From Curtobacterium sp. MR_MD2014 (GTDB taxonomy: Bacteria > Actinomycetota > Actinomycetes > Actinomycetales > Microbacteriaceae), in NCBI RefSeq assembly GCF_000772085.1, contig NZ_CP009755.1, positions 682,001 to 746,000 on the forward strand: DNA of 64,000 bases, read 5' to 3'. Positions 34,134-42,520 of this stretch are shown one piece after another. The position numbers were made by a program, and so were the translations under genes. Each line of letters starts with the position of its first letter. Positions within the stretch are counted from its first letter, which is position 1. The notes below the pieces were generated by a model. It saw nothing but the letters and a program-made list of their open reading frames with translations. It was not told the DNA's origin and did no database searches.

Positions 34134-34543
34134 CCGACCACGACCTGACCTTCGACGTCCCGGCCGTCGCCGAGTCGCTCGACGTCGTGCAGGACCGCTT
34201 CGGCGCCTGGTGGGACACCATGGCGATCGACGACGCCCGTCTCCGCTTCTCGCTCGAGACCGCCCTCGCCGAGATCGCTGCCAACATCGTCGAGCACACG
34301 CGACGCACCGATGCCGAGGCCGGTCGCGGGTACACGGTGGAGCTCTGCGCCACGGACCGTGAGCTCGTCGCGGTGCTCACCGACAACGGGCGCCCCGCCG
34401 ACGTCGACCTGTCCGCCGTGACCATGGCCGACCCCGACGAGGAGAGCGGTCGCGGCCTCGCGCTGGCGATCGCCGCGCTCGACCGCCTCGAGCACGAGCA
34501 CACCGGCGGCCACAACATCTGGACCCTGGCGTGCAACCGGTGA
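34130..34543 (+). CDS. RsbW/SpoIIAB-type anti-sigma serine kinase
   Basis: A 137-residue GHKL ATPase of the anti-sigma-factor type. The N box is EIAANIVEH, an acidic G1-like region is VLTDNGRPAD and the G2 box is GRGLALAIAALD; the overall length matches RsbW/SpoIIAB. AGGAGG lies 6 bases before GTG 34130, and the start overlaps the glycosyltransferase stop. Such kinases bind a sigma factor or another target and are countered by STAS-domain antagonists and PP2C phosphatases. Neither partner is adjacent; a GAF-PP2C phosphatase is at 60117. Its place inside a polysaccharide operon suggests it controls the synthase post-translationally, which is inference. Confidence 0.88.
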   Translation: MTDHDLTFDVPAVAESLDVVQDRFGAWWDTMAIDDARLRFSLETALAEIAANIVEHTRRTDAEAGRGYTVELCATDRELVAVLTDNGRPADVDLSAVTMADPDEESGRGLALAIAALDRLEHEHTGGHNIWTLACNR

Positions 34544-37047
34544 GGGGCGCGCTGGCGAAGGCCGTCGCGTTCCTCGTCGTCGTCGGGACGCTGCTGCTCG
34601 GCGGGGCGCTCCCCGCGTCGGCCGTGTCGGCTCCGGGTCGTGCCGGCGAGACGCCCTCCGACGGGCGCGTGTGGTTCGGCCCGGACCTCGACTGGGGGAG
34701 CGACGCCCCCGACGGGTACGAGGGTCGGCTCGGCGCGACGCCGTCTGTCTACGGGGTCGAGATCGAGTACCCCTTCGACCGCAGCGCACGGGACGAGTTC
34801 CTGCGGGCGACCCGCGCGGCGGCGACCCAGGGCGCGGTGCTCGCGGTGAGCCTGGAGCCGTCGCGGTCGCTGCGGTCCCTCACGAAGGCCGACGCCGCCG
34901 CGGCGAACCGGCTGTTCGAGGAGGTCCACCGGCAGTACGACACCCAGTTGCTCGTGCGCTTCGCTCCCCAGATGAACGGCACGTGGGTTCGCTGGGGACA
35001 GCAGCCGACCGCGTTCGTCCCGGCGTTCCGGACGCTGGCCGCGGCCGTGCACGCGGGTGACTCCGACGCTGCCATGGTGTGGTCGCCGTCGTACGGCGCG
35101 GGCTACCCGTTCGGCGAGTCCGCCGGGCGGCTGCAGACCCTGTCGGGCAACGACGTCGCCGAGCTGGACACCGACGGCGACGGCCGACTCACCGCCGCCG
35201 ACGACCCCTACGGCCCGTACTGGCCCGGCGCCGAGAGCGTCGACTGGGTCGGGCTGTCGATGTTCTTCTTCGGCAAGGGCAAGGCGACCGAGGCCGCCGG
35301 TCGCGACGTCCCGCTGACCCGCAACGAGGTCCCGCAGGACGGCGAGGTCGCGGCACGCTTCGACGAGACCTGGGGCTACGAGCAGACGCAGTCCGAGGGC
35401 ACGTTCACCGAGCGCTTCGCACAGGGCGAGGACCGGCCGATGCTGCTCGACACCGGCGCGCTGTACGACCACTCGTTGCGCGGTGCGGCCGAGCTCCCGG
35501 TCAAGCAGGCGTGGTGGCGGCAGGTGATCGCCGCCGTGCAGGACCACCCCGAGGTCCGGGGCGTGACGTTCCTCGAGACGAACCGGCGCGAGCCCGAGGC
35601 CGGCAACCGCGTCGCCGACTGGCGGGACACGGCCGACCCGGGGATCGCCGGGTCCTTCCGGACGGACCTCGAACAGGCCGGGGACTTCGTCCTCGGACCG
35701 GTGACGGAGCGCGTGACGACGCAGGAGGGTGCCGCGGCGATCAGCCAGCAGTACGAGACCGGCGGCGACCAGATGGCGTGGATCGTCTGGTGCGCCTTCG
35801 GCCTCGCAGCGGCGTTCCTGCTGAGCGGGCTCGTCGGACGGCTGCTGCCGAGCTGGCGGTACCCCGACGACGGCAAGCCCGGGCGCGACCTGCGCCTCGA
35901 CCTCTTCCGCGGGTTCATCATCCTCGCGGTGGTGATCACGCACATCGAGATCGGCGGGCCCTACTCGTACATCACGCTGCACGCCACCGGTGCGATCACC
36001 GGCGCCGAGATGTTCGTGTTCCTGTCCGGCATGGTGCTGGGCATGACGTACCCGTTCGCGATCAAGAAGTTCGGCGAGTGGGTGGCGGCCGTCGGGGCGT
36101 GGAAGCGGGCGCGGAAGCAGTACGTCGTCACCCTGGCGGTGATCGTGGTCGTCTTCGCGCTGAGCTTCGTGCCGTTCCTGGACACCGATGCGATCACCAC
36201 CTTCACCGACCGGGGGACCGGCACCGGGGGCGTCGGCGCCGAGGGTCGGGTGTACGACCTGTACCCGAACGCGATGCAGCTGCTGGCCTACCCGCCGCCC
36301 TGGTTCGCGATCCGGCAGTTCCTGCTGCTCGAGATGGGGCCGTGGCCGTTCAACATCATGGGACTGTTCGTGGTGCTGAGCCTGTTCATCCCCGTCTTCC
36401 TGTGGGTGATCCGGCGCGGCTTCTGGTGGGCGCTGCTCCTCGTCAGCTGGGGGCTGTACGCGTTCCAGGCGCTGAACCCCGAGTTCCGCCCGCTGAACTC
36501 GCAGTTCGAGTCGGTGTTCCCGCTGCTCACCTGGCAGGTGGTCTTCACGCACGGCCTGGTGCTCGGCTACTACCGGCGCCAGGTGATCGGGGCGCTGACC
36601 GGCCGACTCGGCAAGGTCCTGATCGGCATCGGGATCACCGGGTACGCCGCGTTCCTCGTCTACGTGTGGGCGGGCGACCAGTTCGGGTTCACCCCGGCAC
36701 CGTTCCCCGCGTCGATGTACAACGACCTGTACAACACGGCGTACCAGCGGGTGGACCTGCAGTGGGGGCGTCTGGTCGACATCGCCTTCTTCGCGATCGT
36801 CTCGTACGCGATCCTCACCGTGTTCTGGAAGCCCATCAGCGCCGTCATCGGGTGGCTGTGGATCCCGATCGGGCAGGCGAGTCTCTACGTGTTCGTCTGG
36901 CAGGTCTTCTTCGCGCTGGCCATCGCGTCGATCCCGGGCGTGGACTGGTTCAACGGCTGGATCGGCTTCGCGGCCCACACGGCCCTGATCCTGCTGGTCT
37001 GGTACATGATCCGGAAGCGCTTCATGTTCTCGGTCATCCCGCGCTGA
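34540..37047 (+). CDS. fusion of an inactive-looking GH26 domain with an OpgC-type membrane acyltransferase
   Basis: An 835-residue protein. A signal peptide or anchor (AVAFLVVVGTLLLGGALPASAVS) leads to an extracytoplasmic domain of about 350 residues with the GH26 layout: RFAPQMNGTWVRWG, AMVWSPS, YWPGAESVDWVGL. The acid/base Glu of the usual EMNG is Gln (Q144), and the nucleophile position reads D304 in LLDTGA. After one span (about 405-430) comes an OpgC domain (RDLRLDLFRGFIILAVVITHIEI onward, ten or so spans), as in enzymes that succinylate periplasmic glucans. GTG 34540 overlaps the previous stop (GTGA); GTG 34531 is possible. It probably binds the emerging polymer and decorates it with acyl groups. 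Confidence 0.85.
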   Translation: MRGALAKAVAFLVVVGTLLLGGALPASAVSAPGRAGETPSDGRVWFGPDLDWGSDAPDGYEGRLGATPSVYGVEIEYPFDRSARDEFLRATRAAATQGAVLAVSLEPSRSLRSLTKADAAAANRLFEEVHRQYDTQLLVRFAPQMNGTWVRWGQQPTAFVPAFRTLAAAVHAGDSDAAMVWSPSYGAGYPFGESAGRLQTLSGNDVAELDTDGDGRLTAADDPYGPYWPGAESVDWVGLSMFFFGKGKATEAAGRDVPLTRNEVPQDGEVAARFDETWGYEQTQSEGTFTERFAQGEDRPMLLDTGALYDHSLRGAAELPVKQAWWRQVIAAVQDHPEVRGVTFLETNRREPEAGNRVADWRDTADPGIAGSFRTDLEQAGDFVLGPVTERVTTQEGAAAISQQYETGGDQMAWIVWCAFGLAAAFLLSGLVGRLLPSWRYPDDGKPGRDLRLDLFRGFIILAVVITHIEIGGPYSYITLHATGAITGAEMFVFLSGMVLGMTYPFAIKKFGEWVAAVGAWKRARKQYVVTLAVIVVVFALSFVPFLDTDAITTFTDRGTGTGGVGAEGRVYDLYPNAMQLLAYPPPWFAIRQFLLLEMGPWPFNIMGLFVVLSLFIPVFLWVIRRGFWWALLLVSWGLYAFQALNPEFRPLNSQFESVFPLLTWQVVFTHGLVLGYYRRQVIGALTGRLGKVLIGIGITGYAAFLVYVWAGDQFGFTPAPFPASMYNDLYNTAYQRVDLQWGRLVDIAFFAIVSYAILTVFWKPISAVIGWLWIPIGQASLYVFVWQVFFALAIASIPGVDWFNGWIGFAAHTALILLVWYMIRKRFMFSVIPR

Positions 37048-37099
37048 CCCGCGTGGGCGGCGTGGTCCGTCGCAGCGGGCCCCGAGTCTCGTCCTGACC

Positions 37100-37133
37100 G
37101 ACGGTCCTCGCGGTCGGCGGCACGAGGACCGTC
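37100..37133 (+). terminator. hairpin after the GH26-OpgC gene
   Basis: Perfect 11-base arms (GACGGTCCTCG and complement) around a 12-base loop, 53 bases after the stop. Confidence 0.55.
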
Positions 37134-37149
37134 GCTGAGCCCGAGTCTC

Positions 37150-37185
37150 GGGCCGGGCTGGGCCGGGCCGGGCCGGGCGGGCGGG
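37150..37185 (+). repeat. G-rich tract with eight GGG runs
   Basis: Eight GGG triplets separated by one or two bases (GGGCC units) in the 3' untranslated region of the polysaccharide operon. The spacing fits a G-quadruplex on the mRNA-like strand. Confidence 0.8.
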
Positions 37186-37192
37186 ACGGAAC

Positions 37193-37240
37193 GACGGACG
37201 GGAGGCGCGGTGCCAGCTGGCACCGCGCCTCCAGTCCGTC
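37193..37240. terminator. palindromic bidirectional terminator-like element (GACGGGAGG family, copy 5)
   Basis: Almost perfect 48-base palindrome (one mismatch pair) with no loop to speak of, between the convergent OpgC fusion gene and the secreted-protein gene at 37252. Confidence 0.8.
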
Positions 37241-37251
37241 GCGTGGTCCCG

Positions 37252-38130
37252 TCAGCGCGTGGCGACGCGCAGCGGCTGCGGGTCCACCGGGTCCGGGGGG
37301 ACCGGCAGGGAGCCGCGGACCTGGTTCTGCGCCTGGCAGTCGCTCGTGCAGTTCGTCGCGCCCTGCGACAGCTCGACCGCGTCCTCGCCGAGCACACCAC
37401 CCATGCGTCCGCCGGGCTGGACCGTCCAGGTCGTGGTGGTCGCGGTCTGCGAGGTCTTCGTCGCGACCTGCGGGCTGTCCTTGCCGAGCAGCATCTGGTG
37501 CGCGTCGCTGCCCGAGGACACCGCCGCGACGCCGTCGCCGAAGTTGATCTTCCCCGTGTAGGGGTTGGTGAAGTAGAAGAGCCCGGCCCCGAGCGTGTGC
37601 GTGAACGTCACGGGCTGGGCGAACTCGGTCTCCATCTGGAAGATCCCGCCCTGGGCGCCGTCCTTCGCCTGGATCTTGAACTTGCCCGCGCCGGTGCCGA
37701 AGATCGCCACGAGCGTGTCGTCGCGGACCTCGAGCGAGGAGAGCTTCGTGCCGGCGAGCTGCGCGGCGGTGAGCGACGGGACCTTCGAGGCGAACACCAC
37801 GGTCGGCTTCGTCACCATCCGCTGGGTGTCCGGTGCCCCGGTCAGCGTGTAGTCGTACACGCCGAGGTCGGCGATGCGGATGTCGAAGCCGTTGTGCTTG
37901 CCGCGGACCGCGATGGTGCCGGTGACGGCGACGTCCTTGAGCTTGAAGTCCCTGCCGACCGCGGGGTTCGTCGTGGCGCCGTTGACGGTGACGGCGTAGT
38001 CCCCGCCGGTCGACGTCTTGCCGGACGCGTTCGCGGGGGACACCCCGACGAGGGCCGCCGCGGCGACGGCGCCGAGCGCGATCGCGGTGGCGATGCCGGT
38101 GGTGCGGCGTCGCGTGCGCTGGGTGGTCAT
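37252..38130 (-). CDS. secreted protein of unknown function
   Basis: A 292-residue exported protein. A clear signal peptide (IATAIALGAVAAAALVGVSPANA-SG) is followed by an all-beta body of about 220 residues (DYAVTVNGATTNPAVG ... KLKDVAVTGTIAVRGKHNGFDIRIADLGVYDYTLTG ... FTHTLGAGLFYFTNPYTGKINFGDG) and a short tail with two cysteines (NCTSDCQAQ). AGGAGG precedes ATG 38130. I do not recognise the family. It lies downstream of a NarL-type two-component system on the same strand, and a perfect palindrome sits 94 bases upstream of its start, so it may be a target of that system. Confidence 0.75.
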   Translation of the reverse strand: MTTQRTRRRTTGIATAIALGAVAAAALVGVSPANASGKTSTGGDYAVTVNGATTNPAVGRDFKLKDVAVTGTIAVRGKHNGFDIRIADLGVYDYTLTGAPDTQRMVTKPTVVFASKVPSLTAAQLAGTKLSSLEVRDDTLVAIFGTGAGKFKIQAKDGAQGGIFQMETEFAQPVTFTHTLGAGLFYFTNPYTGKINFGDGVAAVSSGSDAHQMLLGKDSPQVATKTSQTATTTTWTVQPGGRMGGVLGEDAVELSQGATNCTSDCQAQNQVRGSLPVPPDPVDPQPLRVATR

Positions 38131-38223
38131 GGGGTGCCTCCTGGGCTGGTCCGACGCGCCGGCGGTGGTCGCGTCCCTCGTGACGATCGTCGCCGGGACG
38201 CGGAGGCGGCACCATCGGACCTT

Positions 38224-38235
38224 GGTACTAGTACC
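38224..38235. promoter_or_regulatory. GGTACTAGTACC palindrome upstream of the secreted-protein gene
   Basis: A perfect 12-base palindrome in AT-richer DNA between the response regulator stop (38266) and the secreted-protein start (38130). Its TAC...GTA halves resemble binding sites of NarL/LuxR-type regulators. Confidence 0.55.
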
Positions 38236-38265
38236 CGCTCCGCCGGCGTGTGCACGGCCGCGTCG

Positions 38266-38886
38266 TCACCAGCCGTGGTCGCGGGCCCAGAGCGCCGCAC
38301 TCGTCCGGTCGGCGACGCCGATGCGGCGGAACAGCGATCCGACGTGCACCTTCACGGTCCGTTCGGCGATCCCGAGCTCGGTCGCGATCTGGCGGTTCGA
38401 CAGGCCGCGTGCGATGCGGTCGAGCACGTCGCGCTCGCGGGGCGGCAGGGCCGGTCCGCGGTCCCGCCCCGGAGCCGGCGCACCCGGCAGCAGGGCACGG
38501 GCGACGCGTGGGTCGACGGGTGCCTCGTCGCGCGCCGTCGAGCGGACCGCGGCGACGACCTCCTCCGGAGCCGCGTCCTTGAGCAGGTACCCGGTCGCCC
38601 CGGCGGCCAGGGCAGCGCGCACGCGGTCGTCGTCGGAGAAGGTGGTGAGGACGAGCACCCGGACCGTCGGCATCGTGGTGCGGATCACCCGCGTCGCCTC
38701 GACCCCGCCCGCGCCCGGCATGGAGAGGTCCATCACGACGACGTCCGGGTGCAGGGACGCGGCACGCTCGGTGGCCTCCTCACCCGTGCCTGCCTCGCCG
38801 ACCACGTCGCAGTCGGTCGTGGTCGCGAGCACGGCGCGGAGGCCCTGTCGGACCAGGGCGTGGTCGTCGACGAGCAGGACCCTCAC
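38266..38886 (-). CDS. NarL/LuxR-family response regulator
   Basis: A 206-residue response regulator. The receiver domain has VDDHALVRQGLRAVL, phospho-acceptor D53 in VVVMDLSMPG and the K in GYLLKDA. The LuxR-type helix-turn-helix (PRERDVLDRIARGLSNRQIATELGIAERTVKVHVGSLFRRIGV) forms the last 65 residues. Its start overlaps the stop of the histidine kinase upstream by 4 bases, so the two are co-translated as a pair. The nearest downstream gene is the secreted protein at 37252. Confidence 0.95.
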   Translation of the reverse strand: MRVLLVDDHALVRQGLRAVLATTTDCDVVGEAGTGEEATERAASLHPDVVVMDLSMPGAGGVEATRVIRTTMPTVRVLVLTTFSDDDRVRAALAAGATGYLLKDAAPEEVVAAVRSTARDEAPVDPRVARALLPGAPAPGRDRGPALPPRERDVLDRIARGLSNRQIATELGIAERTVKVHVGSLFRRIGVADRTSAALWARDHGW

Positions 38887-40247
38887 CGCAGCGACTCCGT
38901 CCTGGCGGGCAGCGTCAGCTCCCAGGCGGTCCCCGCCCCAGGTGCGGTCCGCAGCAGCAGCGCGCCGCCGGTGTCCTCGGCGACCTCGCGCAGGAGCGTC
39001 GTGCCGAGGTGCCCGGCGGGAGCCGGCCCGTCGAGGAGCCGCGGGTCGAACCCCACCCCGTCGTCGGACACGCGCACCACCAGGTCCCCGCGGTCGGTCC
39101 GCACCGACACCCGGATGCGGGTCGCGTCGGCGTGCTTCACGGCGTTCCAGACCGCCTCACGCACGAAGCGCACGACCGCGGTCCGCGCGGCCGTGGAGGC
39201 CTCGAGCGGCTCCGGCACGTCGACGTCCGTCACCACCCCCGCGGCCCGGGCACGGGCGCACGCGTCGTCGAGCGCGGCACCCAGGCCGTCGCGACCGGGA
39301 GCGGCCGGGCGGATCGTCGCCATCGAGGTCCGGAGGGCGGACACCGCCTGCCGGAGCGTCTCGGCGGCGGCACGGGTCTCGGGCACCGCACCGAGGGAGA
39401 GTGCGAGCCCGGCGACGTCCTGCACGGGACCGTCGTGCAGTTCGCCCGCGAGGCGTCGGCGCTCGGCCGCCTCGGCGTCGAGCGCGCGCCCGAGCAACCG
39501 CTCGCGGAGCCGCTGGCCCGTGCGGATCCGCACGAGCAGCCAGAGCAGCAGCGGCACGAGCAGCACGAGCACGACCCCGACGGTGCCGAACGCCAGCGCG
39601 GCGAACGCGGCCCGCAGGTCGGCGGCGCGGGCGATGACCTGGTCGTACGGCCGGTACGCCTCGAACAGCAGGGCCTCACCCGAGGGCGTGTGCACCGCCT
39701 GGTACGCCTCGAGCAGCGGTCCGTGCCCGCGTTCGTACCGGTTCTCGGGCTCGTCCAGGTCGGACACCTCGGCGTCGGACCGGTCGGTCCGGAGCGCCGC
39801 GAGGTCCTCGTCGGAGAGCGGGAAGCGCTCACCGACCAGCCGGGGTTCGTCGGACCAGAGCACGGTGCCGTCCGCGCCCCAGAGCTTCAGGCGCACCGTC
39901 GAGCCGGCGCGGGACTCGCCGGCCAGGGCGTCGTCGAGTCGTGCGCGGGCGACGGCTCGGGCGTCCGGGTCGCCGCTGGTGACGTCGTCCACGAGGGCGG
40001 GCTCCACCACCACCCGGGCGAGCGCAGCCGTGTCGGCGGTGGCGTCCCGCACGGCGAAGGACTCGGCGACGCGCTGCGACACGAGGGTGCCCGCGGTCGC
40101 GACGACGGCGCCGCCGAGCAGCGCGGCGACGACGACCCCGACGAGGACCCGCCGCCAGGGGGTCCGTGCCGCACGACGACGCGGGTCGGCGGTGACGAGC
40201 ACGACCGGGGTCGGCTGCCCGCTGGTCGACGCCCGGTGTCCACGCAC
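38883..40247 (-). CDS. NarL-type sensor histidine kinase (HisKA_3)
   Basis: A 454-residue membrane kinase. Two transmembrane segments (about residues 32-55 and 205-230) flank an extracytoplasmic sensor of about 150 residues with a PDC/Cache-like look (STVRLKLWGADGTVLWSDEPRLVGERFPLSDEDL). The dimerisation domain has H271 in ERRRLAGELHDGPVQ, typical of HisKA_3, and the ATPase domain has EAVWNAVKHA and VSDDGVGFDP. The start codon is GTG at 40245-40247. It forms a pair with the response regulator that follows. The stimulus is unknown. Confidence 0.93.
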   Translation of the reverse strand: MRGHRASTSGQPTPVVLVTADPRRRAARTPWRRVLVGVVVAALLGGAVVATAGTLVSQRVAESFAVRDATADTAALARVVVEPALVDDVTSGDPDARAVARARLDDALAGESRAGSTVRLKLWGADGTVLWSDEPRLVGERFPLSDEDLAALRTDRSDAEVSDLDEPENRYERGHGPLLEAYQAVHTPSGEALLFEAYRPYDQVIARAADLRAAFAALAFGTVGVVLVLLVPLLLWLLVRIRTGQRLRERLLGRALDAEAAERRRLAGELHDGPVQDVAGLALSLGAVPETRAAAETLRQAVSALRTSMATIRPAAPGRDGLGAALDDACARARAAGVVTDVDVPEPLEASTAARTAVVRFVREAVWNAVKHADATRIRVSVRTDRGDLVVRVSDDGVGFDPRLLDGPAPAGHLGTTLLREVAEDTGGALLLRTAPGAGTAWELTLPARTESLR

Positions 40248-40450
40248 GGAGCAACCGTAATCGCCCTGAGCTGCACTCGCGTCCTGGTCGCGGATGCCGG
40301 ACGAGCCGACCGTGTGTCGTGTGCCCGTTCCTCCCCATCACGCCTGGAGTGGGAAGCGGAACCGCGCGTACCTGGTCAGGAGGAACGACCTGGTACGCGC
40401 GGATCCGCCCGCGACGCGCGGATCCGTCCGGCGGGGTGGCGCGAACAGCG

Positions 40451-40496
40451 ACGGACGGGAGGCGCGGTGCCGGCCGGCACCGCGCCTCCCGTCCGT
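40451..40496. terminator. perfect 46-bp palindromic terminator-like element (GACGGGAGG family, copy 6)
   Basis: Two 23-base arms with no loop bases and no mismatch: ACGGACGGGAGGCGCGG and so on. It lies 12 bases after the stop of the Gfo/Idh gene and upstream of the kinase gene, so on the minus strand it ends the sugar operon. Confidence 0.85.
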
Positions 40497-40507
40497 GCGT
40501 GCCTGCG

Positions 40508-41629
40508 TCAGCCCGCGGGCGTGCGGTCCGGCGCGGAGGCGAGCGCCTGCCGCACCGACCCCCACGCGGCGAGCCGCTCCCGGACGGCGTCGTCCCGCTC
40601 GACCTCGAGCGCCGTCGCGTGCGCCTGCTCGAGCACGTCGTCGACCACGACGCGCTGACCCGAGCGGGCGGAGGCGATCGCCGCGTCCACCATCACCAGG
40701 CTCATGACGTTGCCGTGCACCTCGCCGTCGGGGGTGACCCCGGTCCGGACGGCCCGCACGAAGGACGCGAGCGCCCCGGCGATCTCCGTACCGACTCCCG
40801 GCGCACCCGCCGGCGTGCCGGGTGCGTCGTCGATCACGCTCGACGGGTCGTGGTCGCCGTCCCACGACGCCGACCCCGACGCTCCCGACGCGCGCCAGTC
40901 ACCGTTCCACGACGTCTCGTCACCGGGCGCGCACCACGAGCCGTCGTAGACGTACCGGACGTCGTCCTCGAAGGTGAACACCGCGGCGGCGTCCGCGTCA
41001 CCGCGGTACCAGGACCACGACGGGTTCCACGACTCGCAGTACACCGACACCGGGTCGCGCTCGAGCACGTAGCGGGCGGAGTCGAAGGCGTGGATCGCCA
41101 TGTCGAGGAGCAGGACGTCGTCCATCTCCTCGCGGAAGCCGCCGAAGTGCGGGGCCTTCGCGAACCGGGTGTTCAGGCTGCCGACGCCGCCGAGCGCGCG
41201 GACGTGCTGCCGGAAGGCCACGAGCTGGTCGTTGTAGCGGCGCGACTGCGACACCATGAACAGCTGCCCGGTGGCCTCGGCGGCGGCGGCGAGGGAGAGC
41301 GCCTCGGCGACGGTCTGCGCCGCGGGCTTCTCGCCGAGGACGGGGACTCCCGCGTGCAGGGCGTCCATCGTCACCGGGTGGTGGGCGACGGGCACCGTGA
41401 TGTCGAGGACGGCCTCGGCGCCGGTCTCCGCCAGGAGCGCGGGCAGGTCACGACCGACCGGGATCGTCGGGGACCCGGCGAGCTCTGCCCCGGCGCGGGC
41501 GGCGTCGAGGTCGAGGTCGACGACTCCGACGAGCTCGACGTCCGGGTCGGCGGCGACCGTCCCGAGCCACGCGCGGCCCATGCCGCCGGCGCCGACCTGC
41601 ACGACCCGCAGCGGGGCGTGCTCGGTCAT
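40508..41629 (-). CDS. Gfo/Idh/MocA-family oxidoreductase (ThuB-like)
   Basis: A 373-residue NAD(P)-dependent sugar dehydrogenase. The Rossmann motif is at the N-terminus (LRVVQVGAGGMGRAWLGTV), followed by the family motif GEKPAAQTVAEA (EKP) and a C-terminal alpha/beta domain. It is the last gene of an operon whose order (binding protein, two permeases, ThuA-like protein, this gene, with a divergent LacI gene) matches the rhizobial thuEFGKAB-thuR locus without the ATPase. There ThuA and ThuB oxidise disaccharides such as trehalose to 3-keto forms. The substrate here is inferred from this order only. Its start overlaps the ThuA-like stop by 4 bases. Confidence 0.9.
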   Translation of the reverse strand: MTEHAPLRVVQVGAGGMGRAWLGTVAADPDVELVGVVDLDLDAARAGAELAGSPTIPVGRDLPALLAETGAEAVLDITVPVAHHPVTMDALHAGVPVLGEKPAAQTVAEALSLAAAAEATGQLFMVSQSRRYNDQLVAFRQHVRALGGVGSLNTRFAKAPHFGGFREEMDDVLLLDMAIHAFDSARYVLERDPVSVYCESWNPSWSWYRGDADAAAVFTFEDDVRYVYDGSWCAPGDETSWNGDWRASGASGSASWDGDHDPSSVIDDAPGTPAGAPGVGTEIAGALASFVRAVRTGVTPDGEVHGNVMSLVMVDAAIASARSGQRVVVDDVLEQAHATALEVERDDAVRERLAAWGSVRQALASAPDRTPAG

Positions 41630-42471
41630 GCGCGGGCCTCGGCGGGCTCGGTTGGCTCGGCGGACTGGGCGGGCTCAGCGGGCTCGGCGAGCTCGTCCTC
41701 GGGTGCGTCGTCGAACGGGCCGCGGTAGTGCTGCCCGTCGAAGTACTCGCCGAGGTCGTAGCGGCGCAGGGTCGGCAGCTCGCGCTCGCGCTCCGGTCGC
41801 GCCCACTCGGCCGCGTTCGCGATCACCCGTCGGACGTCCGGGTGGTGGTACACGGGGAAGTCCTGGTCCCCGGGGGAGAAGTAGAAGATCCTCCCCAGGC
41901 CGCGGCGGTAGGTCATGCCGCTCCGGAAGACCTCGCCGCCGGTGAACCCGGAGATGAAGACCAGCTCGTCGGGCGTGGGCACGTCGAAGTACTCGCCGTA
42001 CATCTCCTGCTCGGGGATGACGATCGGGTTCGGGACACCGCGGGTGATCGGGTGCTGCGGGTTCACGGTCCAGACGAGCTCCTGGTCGTGCTCGCTCCGC
42101 CAGCGCAGGGTGCAGGTGGTGCCCATGAGCTTGCCGAAGATCTTCGACCAGTGGCCGGAGTGCAGGACCACGAGCCCCATGCCGGACAGCACGTGCTTGT
42201 GGACGCGGTCGACCACGGCGTCGTCGACGTCGGCGTGGGCGGCGTGCCCCCACCAGGTCAGGACGTCGGTCTCGGCGAGCACGGCATCGGTCAGCCCGTG
42301 CTCGGGCTCCTGCATGGTGGCGGTGCGGACGACGGCGTCCGGCAGGTTCTCGCGGATGCCGTCGGCGATCGCGCCGTGCATGCCGTCGGGGTACCGCTCG
42401 GCGACGTGCTGCTCGACCTGCTCGTGGACGTTCTCGCCCCAGACGGTGATGCGCAGCGGGGTGGTGGTCAT
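41626..42471 (-). CDS. ThuA-domain protein (trehalose-utilisation family)
   Basis: A 281-residue protein with the ThuA glutamine-amidotransferase-like fold: ITVWGENVHEQVEQHVAERYPDGMH at the start, DVLTWWGHAAHADVDDAVVDRV, GLVVLHSGHWSKIFGKLMG (where class I amidotransferases have their Cys) and IFYFSPGDQDFPVYHHPDVRRVIANAAEWA. The cytoplasmic protein acts with the Gfo/Idh enzyme, and the two genes overlap by 4 bases. The C-terminal 25 residues are a low-complexity Ala/Glu/Pro repeat (EPAEPAQSAEPTEPAEA) absent from typical members. Exact chemistry is not established for this subfamily. Confidence 0.9.
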   Translation of the reverse strand: MTTTPLRITVWGENVHEQVEQHVAERYPDGMHGAIADGIRENLPDAVVRTATMQEPEHGLTDAVLAETDVLTWWGHAAHADVDDAVVDRVHKHVLSGMGLVVLHSGHWSKIFGKLMGTTCTLRWRSEHDQELVWTVNPQHPITRGVPNPIVIPEQEMYGEYFDVPTPDELVFISGFTGGEVFRSGMTYRRGLGRIFYFSPGDQDFPVYHHPDVRRVIANAAEWARPERERELPTLRRYDLGEYFDGQHYRGPFDDAPEDELAEPAEPAQSAEPTEPAEARA

Positions 42472-42520
42472 GGTGTGGGCCTTCCTGGAGGGGTGGCGTG
42501 GAGCACGTCGGGGGCGGTCG

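Noticed and set aside
34039-36978. Long antisense frame across the GH26-OpgC gene
   Set aside because: Same antisense artefact; composition is dominated by Arg, His, Asp and Pro and shows no fold.
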